The notes: generated from the letters alone by a model not told the origin. DNA of 64,000 nucleotides from Vibrio hyugaensis (GCF_002906655.1 NZ_CP025794.1:2170001-2234000); one strand, 5' to 3'; positions 10,273 through 22,004 are shown, counted from the stretch's first letter. Numbers and translations are program-made.

Positions 10273-11820
10273 ATGAGTCAACCCTTTCCCTTAAAACAGG
10301 AAAACCAGTCTGGTGCAGATTATCTGCGCCAGATCTTGCGCGCTCCTGTGTACGAAGTGGCAACCGTCACCCCTTTACAAGAGATGCCGCGCCTTGCTGC
10401 ACGCATTGGTAACAATGTGCAGATCAAACGTGAAGACCGTCAACCAGTGCACTCGTTCAAGCTACGTGGCGCCTACAATATGGTGGCAAGCCTATCCGAA
10501 GCGCAAAAAAACGCGGGCGTGATTGCAGCATCAGCAGGTAACCATGCTCAAGGTATGGCTCTCTCTGGTACTAAACTTGGTATCCGAACGACGATTGTTA
10601 TGCCAAAGACAACACCAGACATCAAAGTGGATGCGGTACGTGGTTTTGGTGGTAATGTCGTTTTGCATGGCAGTAACTTTGATGAGGCAAAAGCCGAGGC
10701 AGAGCGTCTATCCGAGTTAAACGGGTACACCTTTGTCCCTCCCTTCGATCATCCACTGGTGATTGCAGGTCAAGGCACCATCGGCATGGAAATGCTGCAA
10801 CAAAATGGCCACCTTGATTATATCTTTGTCCCTGTCGGAGGTGGTGGTTTAGCTGCTGGCGTGGCGGTACTCGTCAAGCAACTGATGCCCGAAATCAAAG
10901 TCATTGCGGTTGAGCCGGAAGATTCTTCTTGTTTAAAGGCTGCATTAGATGCAGGCGAGCCCGTCGTGCTCGATCAAGTCAGCATGTTTGCCGATGGTGT
11001 TGCGGTAAAGCGCATTGGTGAAGAAACTTTCCGTCTATGCCAAAAGTACATTGATGGCCATATTGCGGTCTCTAGTGATGAAATCTGCGCAGCAGTCAAA
11101 GACATCTTTGAAGACACGCGCGCGATTGCAGAGCCCTCAGGTGCGCTTGCTCTAGCGGGTTTAAAGAAGTTTGCTGAGCAGAACAAACTAGAAGGCAAAA
11201 ACCTTGGTACCGTGCTGTCTGGTGCGAATACCAACTTCCATGGTTTGCGCTACGTATCAGAACGTTGCGAATTGGGTGAAAAGCGCGAAGGTTTATTAGC
11301 AGTTACGATTCCAGAACGTCAAGGCGCTTTCTTTGAGTTCTGCAACTTGATTGGTGGTCGAGCGGTCACTGAGTTTAATTACCGTTACAACGATGATGCT
11401 TTGGCAAATATCTTTGTTGGTGTTCGTTTGCAAGGCGGTCAAGAAGAGTTGGAAAATATCATTCGCGATTTACGTGATGGTGGTTACCCTGTGGTTGACC
11501 TGTCCGATGATGAAATGGCGAAGTTACACGTACGCTACATGATTGGCGGTAAGCCGTCTAAACCACTCAAAGAACGTCTGTATAGCTTTGAGTTTCCAGA
11601 ATACCCAGGTGCGCTACTTAAGTTCTTAAGCACTTTAGGTACTCATTGGAACATCAGCTTGTTCAACTACCGTAATCACGGTGCCGACTACGGACGCGTT
11701 TTATGTGGTTTCGAGTTAGATGAAAGCGACTTAGCTCAGTTTTCCGCGCATTTACGCGAACTTGGCTATCAATGTAAAGACGAAACGGACAACCCGTCTT
11801 ATAAGTTTTTCTTGTCGTAG
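10273..11820 (+). CDS. ilvA: Threonine deaminase, biosynthetic
   Basis: A 515-residue PLP enzyme that makes 2-oxobutyrate from threonine, the committed step to isoleucine. The PLP lysine lies in HSFKLRGAYN (near residue 58), and the phosphate-binding glycine loop is VGGGGLAAG. Two ACT-like regulatory subdomains in the C-terminal third (about residues 335-505) mark it as the isoleucine-inhibited biosynthetic form. I chose the ATG at 10273, 4 nt after the ilvD stop; the frame is open further upstream inside ilvD, but the conserved protein starts here. It is the last gene of the operon. Confidence 0.96.
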   Translation: MSQPFPLKQENQSGADYLRQILRAPVYEVATVTPLQEMPRLAARIGNNVQIKREDRQPVHSFKLRGAYNMVASLSEAQKNAGVIAASAGNHAQGMALSGTKLGIRTTIVMPKTTPDIKVDAVRGFGGNVVLHGSNFDEAKAEAERLSELNGYTFVPPFDHPLVIAGQGTIGMEMLQQNGHLDYIFVPVGGGGLAAGVAVLVKQLMPEIKVIAVEPEDSSCLKAALDAGEPVVLDQVSMFADGVAVKRIGEETFRLCQKYIDGHIAVSSDEICAAVKDIFEDTRAIAEPSGALALAGLKKFAEQNKLEGKNLGTVLSGANTNFHGLRYVSERCELGEKREGLLAVTIPERQGAFFEFCNLIGGRAVTEFNYRYNDDALANIFVGVRLQGGQEELENIIRDLRDGGYPVVDLSDDEMAKLHVRYMIGGKPSKPLKERLYSFEFPEYPGALLKFLSTLGTHWNISLFNYRNHGADYGRVLCGFELDESDLAQFSAHLRELGYQCKDETDNPSYKFFLS

Positions 11821-11841
11821 CCGACATCAAGTTATACAAAA

Positions 11842-11868
11842 ATCCCTCGCCATGACGAGGGATTTTTT
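11842..11868. terminator. Bidirectional terminator, ilvA / GGDEF gene
   Basis: An ATCCCTCG / CGAGGGAT stem with a 6-nt loop, A-rich on the left and T-rich on the right, lies between convergent ilvA and the GGDEF gene. Confidence 0.9.
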
Positions 11869-11869
11869 A

Positions 11870-13549
11870 TTAACGTTGAATCAATGCGATTTCCACCGCA
11901 TCTGGCTCTGGCGTCTTAAACTCGCTATATTGTTGATAATTAACGACGCGGTCTCTGCCTTGGTCTTTCGCAAGGTACAGCGCCTTATCCGCCATCTTCA
12001 CCAGTCCCTCAATATCCGAAGCCGGTTCTGGATACGTTGCGACACCAATCGAGACACTTAACTGACCTAGCGACAAACCTTTGTGCTCTAGGTGTAAAGC
12101 ACGGATCTGATCCACTATGTTCTGCGCATAATCCGTTGCCGAAGCCATATCGCAATGTGGCAGAATCACGGCTAACTCTTCCCCGCCTAAACGACAGGCT
12201 GTTTCATCTTCAGAGACGGTGCGTTTCAATAGCGCGCTGATCTCTTTCAATACGTAATCACCGGCATCATGACCAAAGTTGTCGTTAAAGCGCTTGAAAT
12301 GGTCGAGATCAAGCATCAATAGCGACATGGCTTCTGTGCTGGTCGCTGAGTTGTTTACGTGCTCCGTGAGCTTTTGCTCGAAGAAACGGCGGTTGTACAA
12401 CCCCGTTAACGGATCGCTCAACGCCTGAGAACGTAACTTCTCTTGGAGACTCAAGTTCGCTAATGCTAAGCCTAAATGTTCCGCCACGCTGTACGACAAC
12501 TGCATGGTCATCTCATCAACTTCAATCTCACCTTGGCCAAAATACAAATGCATGATACCGATGGTATTGCCGTGTGCAGTTAGAGGAATACACAGCGTCT
12601 GGTTATTTTCGATCGATGCCATATGTTCACAAGTTAAGTTATGGAATGACTCAATCGATAAGTGACTGCGACCTTTACGCAGTGACCAGCATTCATCAGG
12701 AGCAAATGAGCGACTTCCTGGCCAGCTATCCCCCCAATCTAGTTGCGTGACTAACTGGTTTCTTGAAGAGCGCATCAGAGAAATACTGCCATTCACCTTA
12801 CCCAAAATACGAGGGACGATATCCTCTACGACCATCTGAGCTTCAATCAAATTGTTACATGCTGCCAGCATATTGGCTAAACGATGCATTAACTCAATTT
12901 CCAATGTACGCTGACGAATGCGCTCATCTTGTTTTTTCTGCTCTTCGGATACTTTATGGATGATTTGACGATGGCTGAAAATCGAGGTTGCGATAAGAAA
13001 GCCAATACTCAGTACCACCATGGCACCTAAGATCGCCATCAATTGTGATGTCATGGTTTTCAAATGATGCATCGGTACGGCGAGTACCACGACGAACTCT
13101 TGAGAATCGATAACAACCTTGCGTGATACGTAAAACAGATCAACAGACAACACTTCACTAAAGCGTACGTCGTAGCCAGACCCATTCTCCCAAGCTTGGA
13201 CAAATTCAGGTCGGTCGCTGTGACTTTCCAGTCCAATTAAAGCGCGGTCTGACAGCGCAGTATCTCCGACAACGGTGCCCTGCCCATCAAGTACTTGAAT
13301 ACGAGCATCTGCATCAGCTTGCGTTAAGTCACCGATATAATCATCGATATCAGAATCGTGAGCGAAGCTCGGAGCATCTTCCTTAATTTCATAGATAACA
13401 TCGGTAAGCAGAGATTCCGTTGTTCGCTGCACAGAATCATGCACTGAACGCTCAAGCGTTATATAAAACCCGTATAACCCCACCAACATAAACACAGACA
13501 ATGTGATGATCGGTAAGATTTGCCATTTTCTATCCACTAATTTTGACAT
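11870..13549 (-). CDS. Membrane-bound diguanylate cyclase (sensor-GAF-GGDEF)
   Basis: A 559-residue probable c-di-GMP synthase. A transmembrane helix (about residues 10-32) is followed by a periplasmic sensory domain of about 135 residues, a second helix (about 165-188), a coiled-coil linker, a GAF-like domain (about 230-370) and a GGDEF domain. The active-site signature reads GGEEL at residues 455-459 rather than GGDEF/GGEEF; the metal and substrate acidic residues are kept. The product-inhibition RxxD site expected five residues upstream is replaced by SEDE, so feedback inhibition through that site is unlikely. The signal is unknown. It lies downstream of punR on the same strand, across an 88-nt gap. 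Confidence 0.88.
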   Translation of the reverse strand: MSKLVDRKWQILPIITLSVFMLVGLYGFYITLERSVHDSVQRTTESLLTDVIYEIKEDAPSFAHDSDIDDYIGDLTQADADARIQVLDGQGTVVGDTALSDRALIGLESHSDRPEFVQAWENGSGYDVRFSEVLSVDLFYVSRKVVIDSQEFVVVLAVPMHHLKTMTSQLMAILGAMVVLSIGFLIATSIFSHRQIIHKVSEEQKKQDERIRQRTLEIELMHRLANMLAACNNLIEAQMVVEDIVPRILGKVNGSISLMRSSRNQLVTQLDWGDSWPGSRSFAPDECWSLRKGRSHLSIESFHNLTCEHMASIENNQTLCIPLTAHGNTIGIMHLYFGQGEIEVDEMTMQLSYSVAEHLGLALANLSLQEKLRSQALSDPLTGLYNRRFFEQKLTEHVNNSATSTEAMSLLMLDLDHFKRFNDNFGHDAGDYVLKEISALLKRTVSEDETACRLGGEELAVILPHCDMASATDYAQNIVDQIRALHLEHKGLSLGQLSVSIGVATYPEPASDIEGLVKMADKALYLAKDQGRDRVVNYQQYSEFKTPEPDAVEIALIQR

Positions 13550-13637
13550 AATCGTTCATCCTAAATTTACCGAACTTTGTTTCGATTTTTAATGAATTGA
13601 CCACATTGTCAACACGTGTTTCGGTCAATTTTCAATT

Positions 13638-14543
13638 TTATGAATGTTGTAGCCAATCTCGATGAAGTTGACTTGACGAGCCAAGATAATCCACCATCCA
13701 TTGAATCAACTTATGGTTATCGTCCTTACGCCACACCAAACAACACTGGCTCAGCGGCTTATCATCCGGCAGCACTTTTTCTACCAGTACACCATCATTA
13801 ATAAGTGGCATAGCGATATGTCGTGGCATGTATCCTACGCCGACCCCATTTTTTAGACACTCAATCGCACTGTACCAATTAGGTAAAAGCAAACGTCGTT
13901 GTTTCGGATAATGCCCAGTGTGACGTTTTGGCAAGACGTTTGACGTATCATCTAAGCAAATAGCCGGAAATTTACTGACAAATTCTTCGGTAAGTATCTG
14001 CTGACGAACGCAAGGATGAGCCGGAGACATTACGAATGCCCAATCGAGTACGCCCATATCTTTGACTTCAAAATCGCCACCAACAGGAATTGCAGAAGTA
14101 GCACCAACCACGATATCAGCTCGTTCCTGAGCGATAGCCTCCCAAGAACCATTAAATACTTCCATGTTGATTTGCAGCTCTGCAAATTCAAACTCTCGAT
14201 AAAAGTCTTCAACCAAAGGTTTGAGCTTGTCGAGCTTGACCACGTTATCCAACGTGAGCTTCAACGTTGATTGCCAGCCATGAGCTGCACGTCGAGTTTG
14301 CGCTTTCACTTCTGCCATCTGTCTCAATAATAAACGCGCTTCAGCAATAAAAAGTTCTCCCGCTGGCGTGAGTTCTACCTTTCTCGGCAAGCGGCGAAAC
14401 AGCACCACATCCAGTTCTTGTTCCACTTGACGTACGCCATAACTGATCGCCGACGGCACCTTATGCAACACTTCGGCAGCCGCAGTAAAACTGCCCAAGC
14501 GAGCAACCGTATCGAGCATCTCCAACGAAGATTTTGAGAACAT
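13638..14543 (-). CDS. punR: LysR-type activator of purine transport (PunR-like)
   Basis: A 301-residue LysR regulator. The N-terminal winged helix contains MLDTVARLGSFTAAAEVLH and PSAISYGVRQVEQEL, followed by a substrate-binding domain with VGATSAIPVGG. By memory it resembles E. coli PunR (formerly YdhB). It is divergent from a PunC-like transporter with a 154-nt shared upstream region, the same arrangement as punR-punC in E. coli. It should therefore activate punC in response to a purine ligand. The ligand itself is inferred from homology. Confidence 0.85.
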   Translation of the reverse strand: MFSKSSLEMLDTVARLGSFTAAAEVLHKVPSAISYGVRQVEQELDVVLFRRLPRKVELTPAGELFIAEARLLLRQMAEVKAQTRRAAHGWQSTLKLTLDNVVKLDKLKPLVEDFYREFEFAELQINMEVFNGSWEAIAQERADIVVGATSAIPVGGDFEVKDMGVLDWAFVMSPAHPCVRQQILTEEFVSKFPAICLDDTSNVLPKRHTGHYPKQRRLLLPNWYSAIECLKNGVGVGYMPRHIAMPLINDGVLVEKVLPDDKPLSQCCLVWRKDDNHKLIQWMVDYLGSSSQLHRDWLQHS

Positions 14544-14697
14544 GAATATCGACCCTTCAAAAAATTTGATTGATAACCAATAATTTTAGCGTTTTATTTT
14601 CTTAAAATCGAAAAATAGAATGGCGAGGTAAATAAATCAGGGTTAGCGCTAACTGATACTGAACAATAAATGATTAAATAATTTGATTGGTTGAATC

Positions 14698-15903
14698 ATG
14701 AAAATCTCAAAACTACAGCTTGTTTATCTCGCAGCCTTATCAATGCTCGGCTTTATTGCTACCGATATGTACTTACCGGCATTCAAAGCAATGGAAATCG
14801 ATTTTGCTACAGGCCCTGAACAAATCGCACTTTCTCTGACCGTATTTCTTGTTGGTATGGCTTTTGGTCAGTTGATGTGGGGCTTGGCTTCAGACAAATT
14901 TGGACATCGTAATACGTTGGCCGCAGGTTTGGTTCTGTTTACCATAGCCTCATTTGGCCTCGCGTTCAGTGAGCAAGTATGGCAACTACTCGCACTGCGC
15001 TTCGTTCAAGCGATTGGTGTTTGTGCTCCTGCGGTAATCTGGCAAGCGATGGTGATTAAACGTCACTCTAGCCAAAGCCAGCAAATCTTTGCCACCATTA
15101 TGCCTTTGGTTGCGCTATCACCAGCACTCGCACCTCAATTAGGTGTGTTATTGGCAGACAGCTTTGGCTGGCATAGTATTTTTGTTGCATTGACGCTGAT
15201 GGGTGTACTTCTCGTTGTAGCAACTATGGCTCAGAAAGATGAAAAAGTAGAAGCAAAACAAACCAGTATGTCTTCAGATATCAAATCACTACTAGGCTCT
15301 AAAACTTACCTAGGTAACGTGTTTATGTTTGCTACAGCATCGGCGGCTTTCTTTGCTTATTTAACCGGTATGCCAGAGATCATGTCTCAACTTGGCTATG
15401 AAGCGAAAGACATTGGTTTAAGCTTTATTCCGCAAACTATCGCTTTCATGGTCGGTGGTTACTTAGGAAAAGTTGGCGTACGTAAGTATGGTGACGAGAA
15501 GATTCTGCGTCAGTTGATTGGTCTGTTTAGTGTTGCGTCACTACTCATATTCGCAGCGTCACAATGGGAATTGACCTCTATCTGGCCAATCCTAGCGCCA
15601 TTCTGTTTAATTGCGGTGGCAAACGGCGCACTTTACCCAATCGTAGTAAACCGTGCCTTAGCAAGTGCAAAGCAAAGCCCTGCGACTGCGGCTGGTCTAC
15701 AGAATAGTTTACAAATTACCGTTAGCAGCTTATCAAGCGCACTGGTTGCGGCAATGGCAAGCCAAGCTCAAATGGTAACAGGCATTGCGATCGTACTTTG
15801 TATGGGTGGATTGTGGATGGGTTACATTCTGTCGAATCGTGAACTCTCACAACATTTCACAACGCCTGACAACGCTCGCGTGGTCAGCGAAGAAGAAGTG
15901 TAA
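14698..15903 (+). CDS. punC: Purine nucleoside MFS transporter (PunC-like, Bcr/CflA type)
   Basis: A 401-residue major-facilitator protein with about 12 hydrophobic segments. The DHA1 signature is visible: GFIATDMYLPAF in helix 1, the loop 2-3 GLASDKFGHRNTL, and RFVQAIGVCAPAVIWQA in helix 4. It closely resembles E. coli PunC (YdhC), a purine nucleoside/base importer first labelled as a drug-efflux homologue. The divergent LysR gene supports that assignment. Drug export remains the alternative. Confidence 0.85.
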   Translation: MKISKLQLVYLAALSMLGFIATDMYLPAFKAMEIDFATGPEQIALSLTVFLVGMAFGQLMWGLASDKFGHRNTLAAGLVLFTIASFGLAFSEQVWQLLALRFVQAIGVCAPAVIWQAMVIKRHSSQSQQIFATIMPLVALSPALAPQLGVLLADSFGWHSIFVALTLMGVLLVVATMAQKDEKVEAKQTSMSSDIKSLLGSKTYLGNVFMFATASAAFFAYLTGMPEIMSQLGYEAKDIGLSFIPQTIAFMVGGYLGKVGVRKYGDEKILRQLIGLFSVASLLIFAASQWELTSIWPILAPFCLIAVANGALYPIVVNRALASAKQSPATAAGLQNSLQITVSSLSSALVAAMASQAQMVTGIAIVLCMGGLWMGYILSNRELSQHFTTPDNARVVSEEEV

Positions 15904-15926
15904 TCCGCACTAATAAGAACAAATCG

Positions 15927-15955
15927 AAAAGAGCCACGTAATGCGGCTCTTTTTT
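15927..15955. terminator. Bidirectional terminator, punC / binding protein
   Basis: An AAAAGAGCC / GGCTCTTTT hairpin with a T6 run lies between convergent genes. Confidence 0.85.
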
Positions 15956-15965
15956 CACCCACGAC

Positions 15966-16742
15966 CTACATACTTTTTAAGCCCCATTTCTCTGCGGTTT
16001 GTTTGAAGAAACCTTGCGTCTTCTTTAACTCAACCCAGTGATTGATGTAGTTAATCCAAACTTGGTCATCTTGCGGCAGCAGCATCGCTATTGGGGTTGG
16101 CTTGCGAGGTTCTTTCACCGGAACAATCGCCAATTGTTTAAACTTCTCCACCAGCGTAGCTGCTTCTACATTTGATGTTACCGATACGTCGGCACGGCGA
16201 GCTAACAATTCTTGAAAATCACGTGCTGGCGCCTCAATGACAATGTGCTCAGCCGATGGAAAAAACGCTTTGACCATCTTTTCTTGCACCGTACCCAAGG
16301 TTGCTGCCACTTTCACTTCTGGTTTATTGAAATCATCCCAATCAGAAAACTTGGCCAAATCTTTCTTTTGTACCACTGGTACAAACGCAAGATAGAAATA
16401 CGGTTGGCTGTAACCCGCCACCTTAGCGCGCGACATATTCAAAGAAGCGCTCCCCGTGATGTCGTACTTATTGGCGGTAATGCCATTAACCAAGGTCTTC
16501 CAATCGGTCGCAACGTATTCCACTTTAACGCCAAGATCTTTGGCAAGCTCTTTCGTGACATCAATATCAAATCCACGATAGCTGTTCGTTGCCGGATCTT
16601 TCATTGTCATCGGGTTCCAATCCCCTGTCGTTCCGACACGCAACACACCTTTGTCCAAGATCTCTTGTAGACGACTTTCTGCATGAGCAACTTGAGTTAT
16701 CGCAAGCAGACACATTCCTAGCGCAAGCAACGTTTTTTTCAT
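15966..16742 (-). CDS. Periplasmic solute-binding protein, PheC/amino-acid type
   Basis: A 258-residue type II periplasmic-binding fold (SBP family 3) with a Sec signal peptide ending at about residue 21 (AHAES). The start of the mature domain (SRLQEILDKGVLRVGTTGDW) resembles cyclohexadienyl dehydratase PheC of Pseudomonas, and annotation pipelines may name it so. A binding protein is more likely here because an amino-acid ABC permease is divergent from it across 122 nt. No ATPase gene is nearby. That permease is frameshifted, so the transport function may be lost in this strain. Confidence 0.8.
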   Translation of the reverse strand: MKKTLLALGMCLLAITQVAHAESRLQEILDKGVLRVGTTGDWNPMTMKDPATNSYRGFDIDVTKELAKDLGVKVEYVATDWKTLVNGITANKYDITGSASLNMSRAKVAGYSQPYFYLAFVPVVQKKDLAKFSDWDDFNKPEVKVAATLGTVQEKMVKAFFPSAEHIVIEAPARDFQELLARRADVSVTSNVEAATLVEKFKQLAIVPVKEPRKPTPIAMLLPQDDQVWINYINHWVELKKTQGFFKQTAEKWGLKSM

Positions 16743-16864
16743 TTTCTATTCCCTTAAAAGAATGAGAGTGGGAGATATTCCCTTTAATTATTAACCATTA
16801 GTACGGCTTCATTGATAACATAGCAGCAACAAAGGAAGTTTTTTAGTCAGTTCAGGGAGTAATT

Positions 16865-17604
16865 GTGAACTATAGACATCTGTGCCTCGTTTCATTGCTT
16901 TTTCTTACCGGTTGCTCTGACTACCAATGGGGCTGGTATGTTCTTGATCCATCGACCGAACAAGGGCTGACAAACATCAAGTTTCTGGTCGCAGGCTTTA
17001 ATGACACGATCCAAGTGTCATTGCTCAGTATGTTGTTTGCGATGACGATTGGATTACTCATCGCCCTACCCGCGCTCTCTGACTCTCCAATACTCAAGTG
17101 GATAAACCGTGTTTATGTGGAGGTGATCCGCTCTATTCCCGTTTTGGTACTGCTGCTTTGGGTGTATTACGGCATGCCGACACTGCTAGACGTATCACTG
17201 AATCATTTTTGGGCAGGTGTGATTGCGTTAACCATTGCAGAAAGTGCCTTTATGGCAGAAGTATTTAGAGGAGGAATCCAAGCCATCAGTCGTGGCCAAC
17301 ATGAAGCAGCAGAGTCACTTGGATTAAACTACTGGCAAAAAATGCGTTTGGTGATTCTTCCTCAAGCTTTCCGACAAATTCTCCCCCACTAGGGAATCAA
17401 TTTGTGTATATCCTCAAGATGAGTTCTCTCGTCAGTGTCATTGGTCTGAGCGATTTAACCCGCAGGGCAAATGAGTTAGTGGTCAATGAATACTTACCAT
17501 TGGAGATCTATACTTTTTTAGTATTGGAGTACTTGGTCTTAATCCTTGTGGTTTCTCAGGCGGTACGCTGGTTAGAAAAACGCATTGCGATTCCGAGCCA
17601 TTAA
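16865..17604 (+). pseudogene. Amino-acid ABC transporter permease, frameshifted
   Basis: A HisM/GlnP-type inner-membrane permease. The GTG start is preceded by GGGAG. The first part (16865-17392, 175 aa) carries the transmembrane helices and the EAA loop (GGIQAISRGQHEAAESLG), then hits TAG 17390-17392. The remaining family sequence (VYILKMSSLVSVIGLSDLTRRANE) continues in another frame to 17604. Inserting one C in the C5 run at 17383-17387 restores the usual ILPPLGNQFVYILK junction and a protein of about 246 residues. So one base has been lost from a homopolymer: a pseudogene, a phase-variable allele or a sequencing error. The N-terminus also shows a lipobox-like LTGC, unusual for a permease. 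Confidence 0.85.
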
Positions 17605-17646
17605 ACCCACACGACTAAAAATATCGACCGCTAAACTAGATACAAC

Positions 17647-17672
17647 AAAGCCGCTCATGATGAGCGGCTTTG
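17647..17672. terminator. Terminator, permease / glmU
   Basis: An AAAGCCGCTCA / TGAGCGGCTTT perfect stem with a 3-nt loop lies between convergent genes. Confidence 0.9.
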
Positions 17673-17703
17673 GTTAATATCGTTTAAAGAAAGTAACTAG
17701 AGC

Positions 17704-19065
17704 TTACTTCTGCTTCACTGGACGTTGCCAACCGGTAATTTTGCGCTCTTTTACGCGAGTGATCACTAACTCACCTTCTGCGACATCTTTGGTTAACGTA
17801 GTACCCGCACCAATGGTCGCACCATCAGCAATCGTCACTGGCGCAACAAGCTGGCTATCTGAGCCAACGAAGACGTCGTTACCAATGATGGTCTTGAACT
17901 TGTTCGCACCATCGTAGTTACAAGTAATGGTACCCGCGCCGATGTTAGTACGTTGACCAATCTCTGCATCACCAAGGTAAGTTAGGTGGTTTGCCTTAGA
18001 ACCTTCACCAATACGCGCGTTTTTCACTTCGACGAAGTTACCTACGTGAGAATCGTTACGCATCTCCGCCCCAGGACGCAGGCGAGTAAATGGACCAACC
18101 GTACATTCTTCACCAACGGTAGCACCTTCAATCACACTGTAAGGACGAACAATAGTGTTATCATCGATTTCACAATCTTTTAGAACGCAGCCAGTACCAA
18201 TCACTACGTTATCACCTAGTGAAACGTTGCCTTCGATGATCACATTGACGTCGATTTCACAGTCCATACCGCATTGCAGTTCACCGCGTAAATCGAAACG
18301 TGCTGGATCACGCAGCATAACGCCTTGTTCTAGCAGTTTCTGTGCTTGCATTGATTGGAATGCACGCTCTAAACGAGCCAGTTGAGCACGATCGTTAACG
18401 CCTTCCACTTCAATCGCGTTTACTGGGTGTACTGCCTCTACCGCACGACCTTCATCGTGCGCGGCCGCGATAACGTCAGTTAGGTAATATTCACCTTGCG
18501 CGTTTTCATTGTTCAAGCCAGCAAGCCAGCGTTTTAGATCACCACCAGTTGCTACCATTACGCCAGTGTTGATTTCTTTGATGAGCTTCTGCTCTTCTGT
18601 CGCATCTTTTTGTTCAACGATAGCCACAACAGGGCCATTTTTACGAATGATACGACCATAGCCCATTGGGTTATCCAGTATCACCGTTAGCAATGCGATA
18701 CCACCCGTAGGCTGTGCATCTAAAAGGTTTTCAATAGTTTCCGCAGAAATCAGTGGAACATCGCCGTACAGTATTAGTACTTTCTCGTCATCTTCGAATT
18801 GCGGTGCAGCTTGATCAACCGCGTGACCAGTACCTAATTGCTCTGCCTGAAGCACCCATGTTACTGGCTCCTCTGCAAGCGTCTGCTTCATTTGATCACC
18901 ACCGTGACCAAATACGAGGTGGATGTTTTGTGCGCCTAGGCCAGTACATGTATCGATAACATGTTTTGCCATCGGCTTCCCTGCCAAAGTATGTAGCACT
19001 TTAGGCATGTTCGAATACATACGAGTACCTTTACCCGCAGCAAGAATCACAGCACTGAATTTCAT
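17704..19065 (-). CDS. glmU: Bifunctional GlcN-1-P acetyltransferase / GlcNAc-1-P uridyltransferase
   Basis: A 453-residue enzyme that makes UDP-GlcNAc for peptidoglycan and LPS. The N-terminal uridyltransferase domain carries LAAGKGTRM (about residues 8-16). The C-terminal half is a left-handed beta-helix of hexapeptide repeats ending with the acetyltransferase active site ([20 protein letters not shown]). I chose the ATG at 19065; an in-frame TTG two codons upstream is not needed. It lies downstream of the atp operon on the same strand, separated by a terminator, an arrangement also seen in enterobacteria. Confidence 0.97.
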   Translation of the reverse strand: MKFSAVILAAGKGTRMYSNMPKVLHTLAGKPMAKHVIDTCTGLGAQNIHLVFGHGGDQMKQTLAEEPVTWVLQAEQLGTGHAVDQAAPQFEDDEKVLILYGDVPLISAETIENLLDAQPTGGIALLTVILDNPMGYGRIIRKNGPVVAIVEQKDATEEQKLIKEINTGVMVATGGDLKRWLAGLNNENAQGEYYLTDVIAAAHDEGRAVEAVHPVNAIEVEGVNDRAQLARLERAFQSMQAQKLLEQGVMLRDPARFDLRGELQCGMDCEIDVNVIIEGNVSLGDNVVIGTGCVLKDCEIDDNTIVRPYSVIEGATVGEECTVGPFTRLRPGAEMRNDSHVGNFVEVKNARIGEGSKANHLTYLGDAEIGQRTNIGAGTITCNYDGANKFKTIIGNDVFVGSDSQLVAPVTIADGATIGAGTTLTKDVAEGELVITRVKERKITGWQRPVKQK

Positions 19066-19162
19066 TATCAACCTATTGACGTTCTATTTTAATTGGGCGT
19101 TATTTTAAACAGCTTGAAGGGAATAGTTAATGGTGGGAGGTAAATTTCCTACTAAAATTAAT

Positions 19163-19191
19163 CAAAAAGGCGACCAAATGGCCGCCTTTTT
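19163..19191 (-). terminator. Terminator of the atp operon
   Basis: A hairpin with AAAAAGGCG / CGCCTTTTT arms lies 23 nt beyond the atpC stop. On the minus strand it is followed by a U-tract. Confidence 0.85.
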
Positions 19192-19213
19192 CATGCAACG
19201 TTGCTAATAGAGC

Positions 19214-19636
19214 TTAGCGACGCTTTTTGGTCAGCTCGATAACTCGTAGCTGAGCAATGGCTTTAGCCAGTTCACTGGCCGCTTGTGCGAAGTCCATGTC
19301 GCCATGCTGATTCTGGATTTGCTCCTCAGCGCGACGCTTGGCTTCTTCTGCCTTCGCTGCGTCTAGATCTTCACCACGAATCGCTGTATCAGCCAGTACT
19401 GTAGCAGTACCAGGCTGAACTTCGACCATACCACCAGAGACATAAATGAACTCTTCGTGGCCGTGCTGTTTCACAATACGCACCATACCAGGCTTAATAG
19501 CGGACAGGAGCGGAGTGTGGCCGTGGAAAATACCCAGCTCACCTTCGCTACCGGTCACCTGAAACGTTTCAACGCGACCTGAGAAAATGCGTTTCTCAGC
19601 GCTTACTACGTCTAGGTGAAAGGTTATTGGTGCCAT
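19214..19636 (-). CDS. atpC: F1 ATP synthase subunit epsilon
   Basis: A 140-residue subunit: an N-terminal beta-sandwich (residues 1-86, with [14 protein letters not shown]) and a C-terminal helical hairpin that can inhibit ATP hydrolysis. It is the last gene of atpIBEFHAGDC, 18 nt after atpD. Confidence 0.96.
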   Translation of the reverse strand: MAPITFHLDVVSAEKRIFSGRVETFQVTGSEGELGIFHGHTPLLSAIKPGMVRIVKQHGHEEFIYVSGGMVEVQPGTATVLADTAIRGEDLDAAKAEEAKRRAEEQIQNQHGDMDFAQAASELAKAIAQLRVIELTKKRR

Positions 19637-19654
19637 ATCGCCTCCTAGTTAGCC

Positions 19655-21073
<1,419 letters not shown>

Positions 21074-21093
21074 CTATTTCGTTTAACCTAAGC

Positions 21094-21960
21094 TTAAACC
21101 GCTGCAGCACCTGATACGATTTCAGACAGTTCTTGTGTAATCGCAGCCTGACGGGCTTTGTTGTACACAAGTTCTAAGTCTTCAATCAGGTCACTCGCGT
21201 TATCCGTTGCAGCTTTCATCGCAATCATTCGAGCCGCTTGCTCACAAGCAAGGTTCTCAACCACACCTTGGTAAACCTGAGACTCTACGTAACGCACTAG
21301 AAGTGTGTCCAGTAGAGGCTTTGGTTCAGGTTCATAGATGTAATCCCATGAATGCTCACGCTGCATCTCTTCGCTGTCCGATTTAGGCAAAGGTAGCAAT
21401 TGATCGATCGTTGGTTGCTGAACCATAGTATTCACAAATTTGTTAAACACTACGTACAGGCGATCCAATTCACCCTCATCGTATTTCTTTAGCATTACGC
21501 TTACAGAACCGATTAGGTCTTCAAGGCTTGGGCTATCACCCAGACCTGAAACCTGAGCAGCAACTTTTGCGCCACTGCTTTTGAAAAATGCTGTCGCTTT
21601 TGAACCAACAACTGCCAGTTCAACTTCTGCACCTTTCTCTTTCCAAGCCTGCATATCTGTCACAGCTTTTTTGAACACGTTAATGTTCAAGCCGCCACAC
21701 AGGCCACGGTCTGTAGAAACGATGATGTAACCAACACGCTTGGCTTCACGCTCTTCTAGGTACGGATGACGGTACTCTAGGTTTGCGTTTGCCACATGAC
21801 CGATCACTTTACGCATTGTTTCAGCGTATGGACGAGAAGCTTCCATTGCATCTTGAGAACGACGCATTTTTGAAGCTGCTACCATTTCCATCGCTTTCGT
21901 AATTTTCTGCGTGCTTTTAACACTACCGATTTTATTACGTATCTCTTTTGCGCCGGCCAT
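21094..21960 (-). CDS. atpG: F1 ATP synthase subunit gamma
   Basis: A 288-residue rotor shaft. The N-terminal helix starts [20 protein letters not shown] and the C-terminal helix ends [14 protein letters not shown], both typical of the family. It sits 44 nt after atpA and 35 nt before atpD. Confidence 0.97.
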   Translation of the reverse strand: MAGAKEIRNKIGSVKSTQKITKAMEMVAASKMRRSQDAMEASRPYAETMRKVIGHVANANLEYRHPYLEEREAKRVGYIIVSTDRGLCGGLNINVFKKAVTDMQAWKEKGAEVELAVVGSKATAFFKSSGAKVAAQVSGLGDSPSLEDLIGSVSVMLKKYDEGELDRLYVVFNKFVNTMVQQPTIDQLLPLPKSDSEEMQREHSWDYIYEPEPKPLLDTLLVRYVESQVYQGVVENLACEQAARMIAMKAATDNASDLIEDLELVYNKARQAAITQELSEIVSGAAAV

Positions 21961-22004
21961 CGTTACTCTCCGTTAGTTGGTGGCAGAAACTGCCACCGAC
22001 CTAA

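Noticed and set aside
16212..16670. 152-codon frame opposite the PheC-like binding protein
   Set aside because: Antisense shadow of a conserved gene; composition is unlike a real protein.
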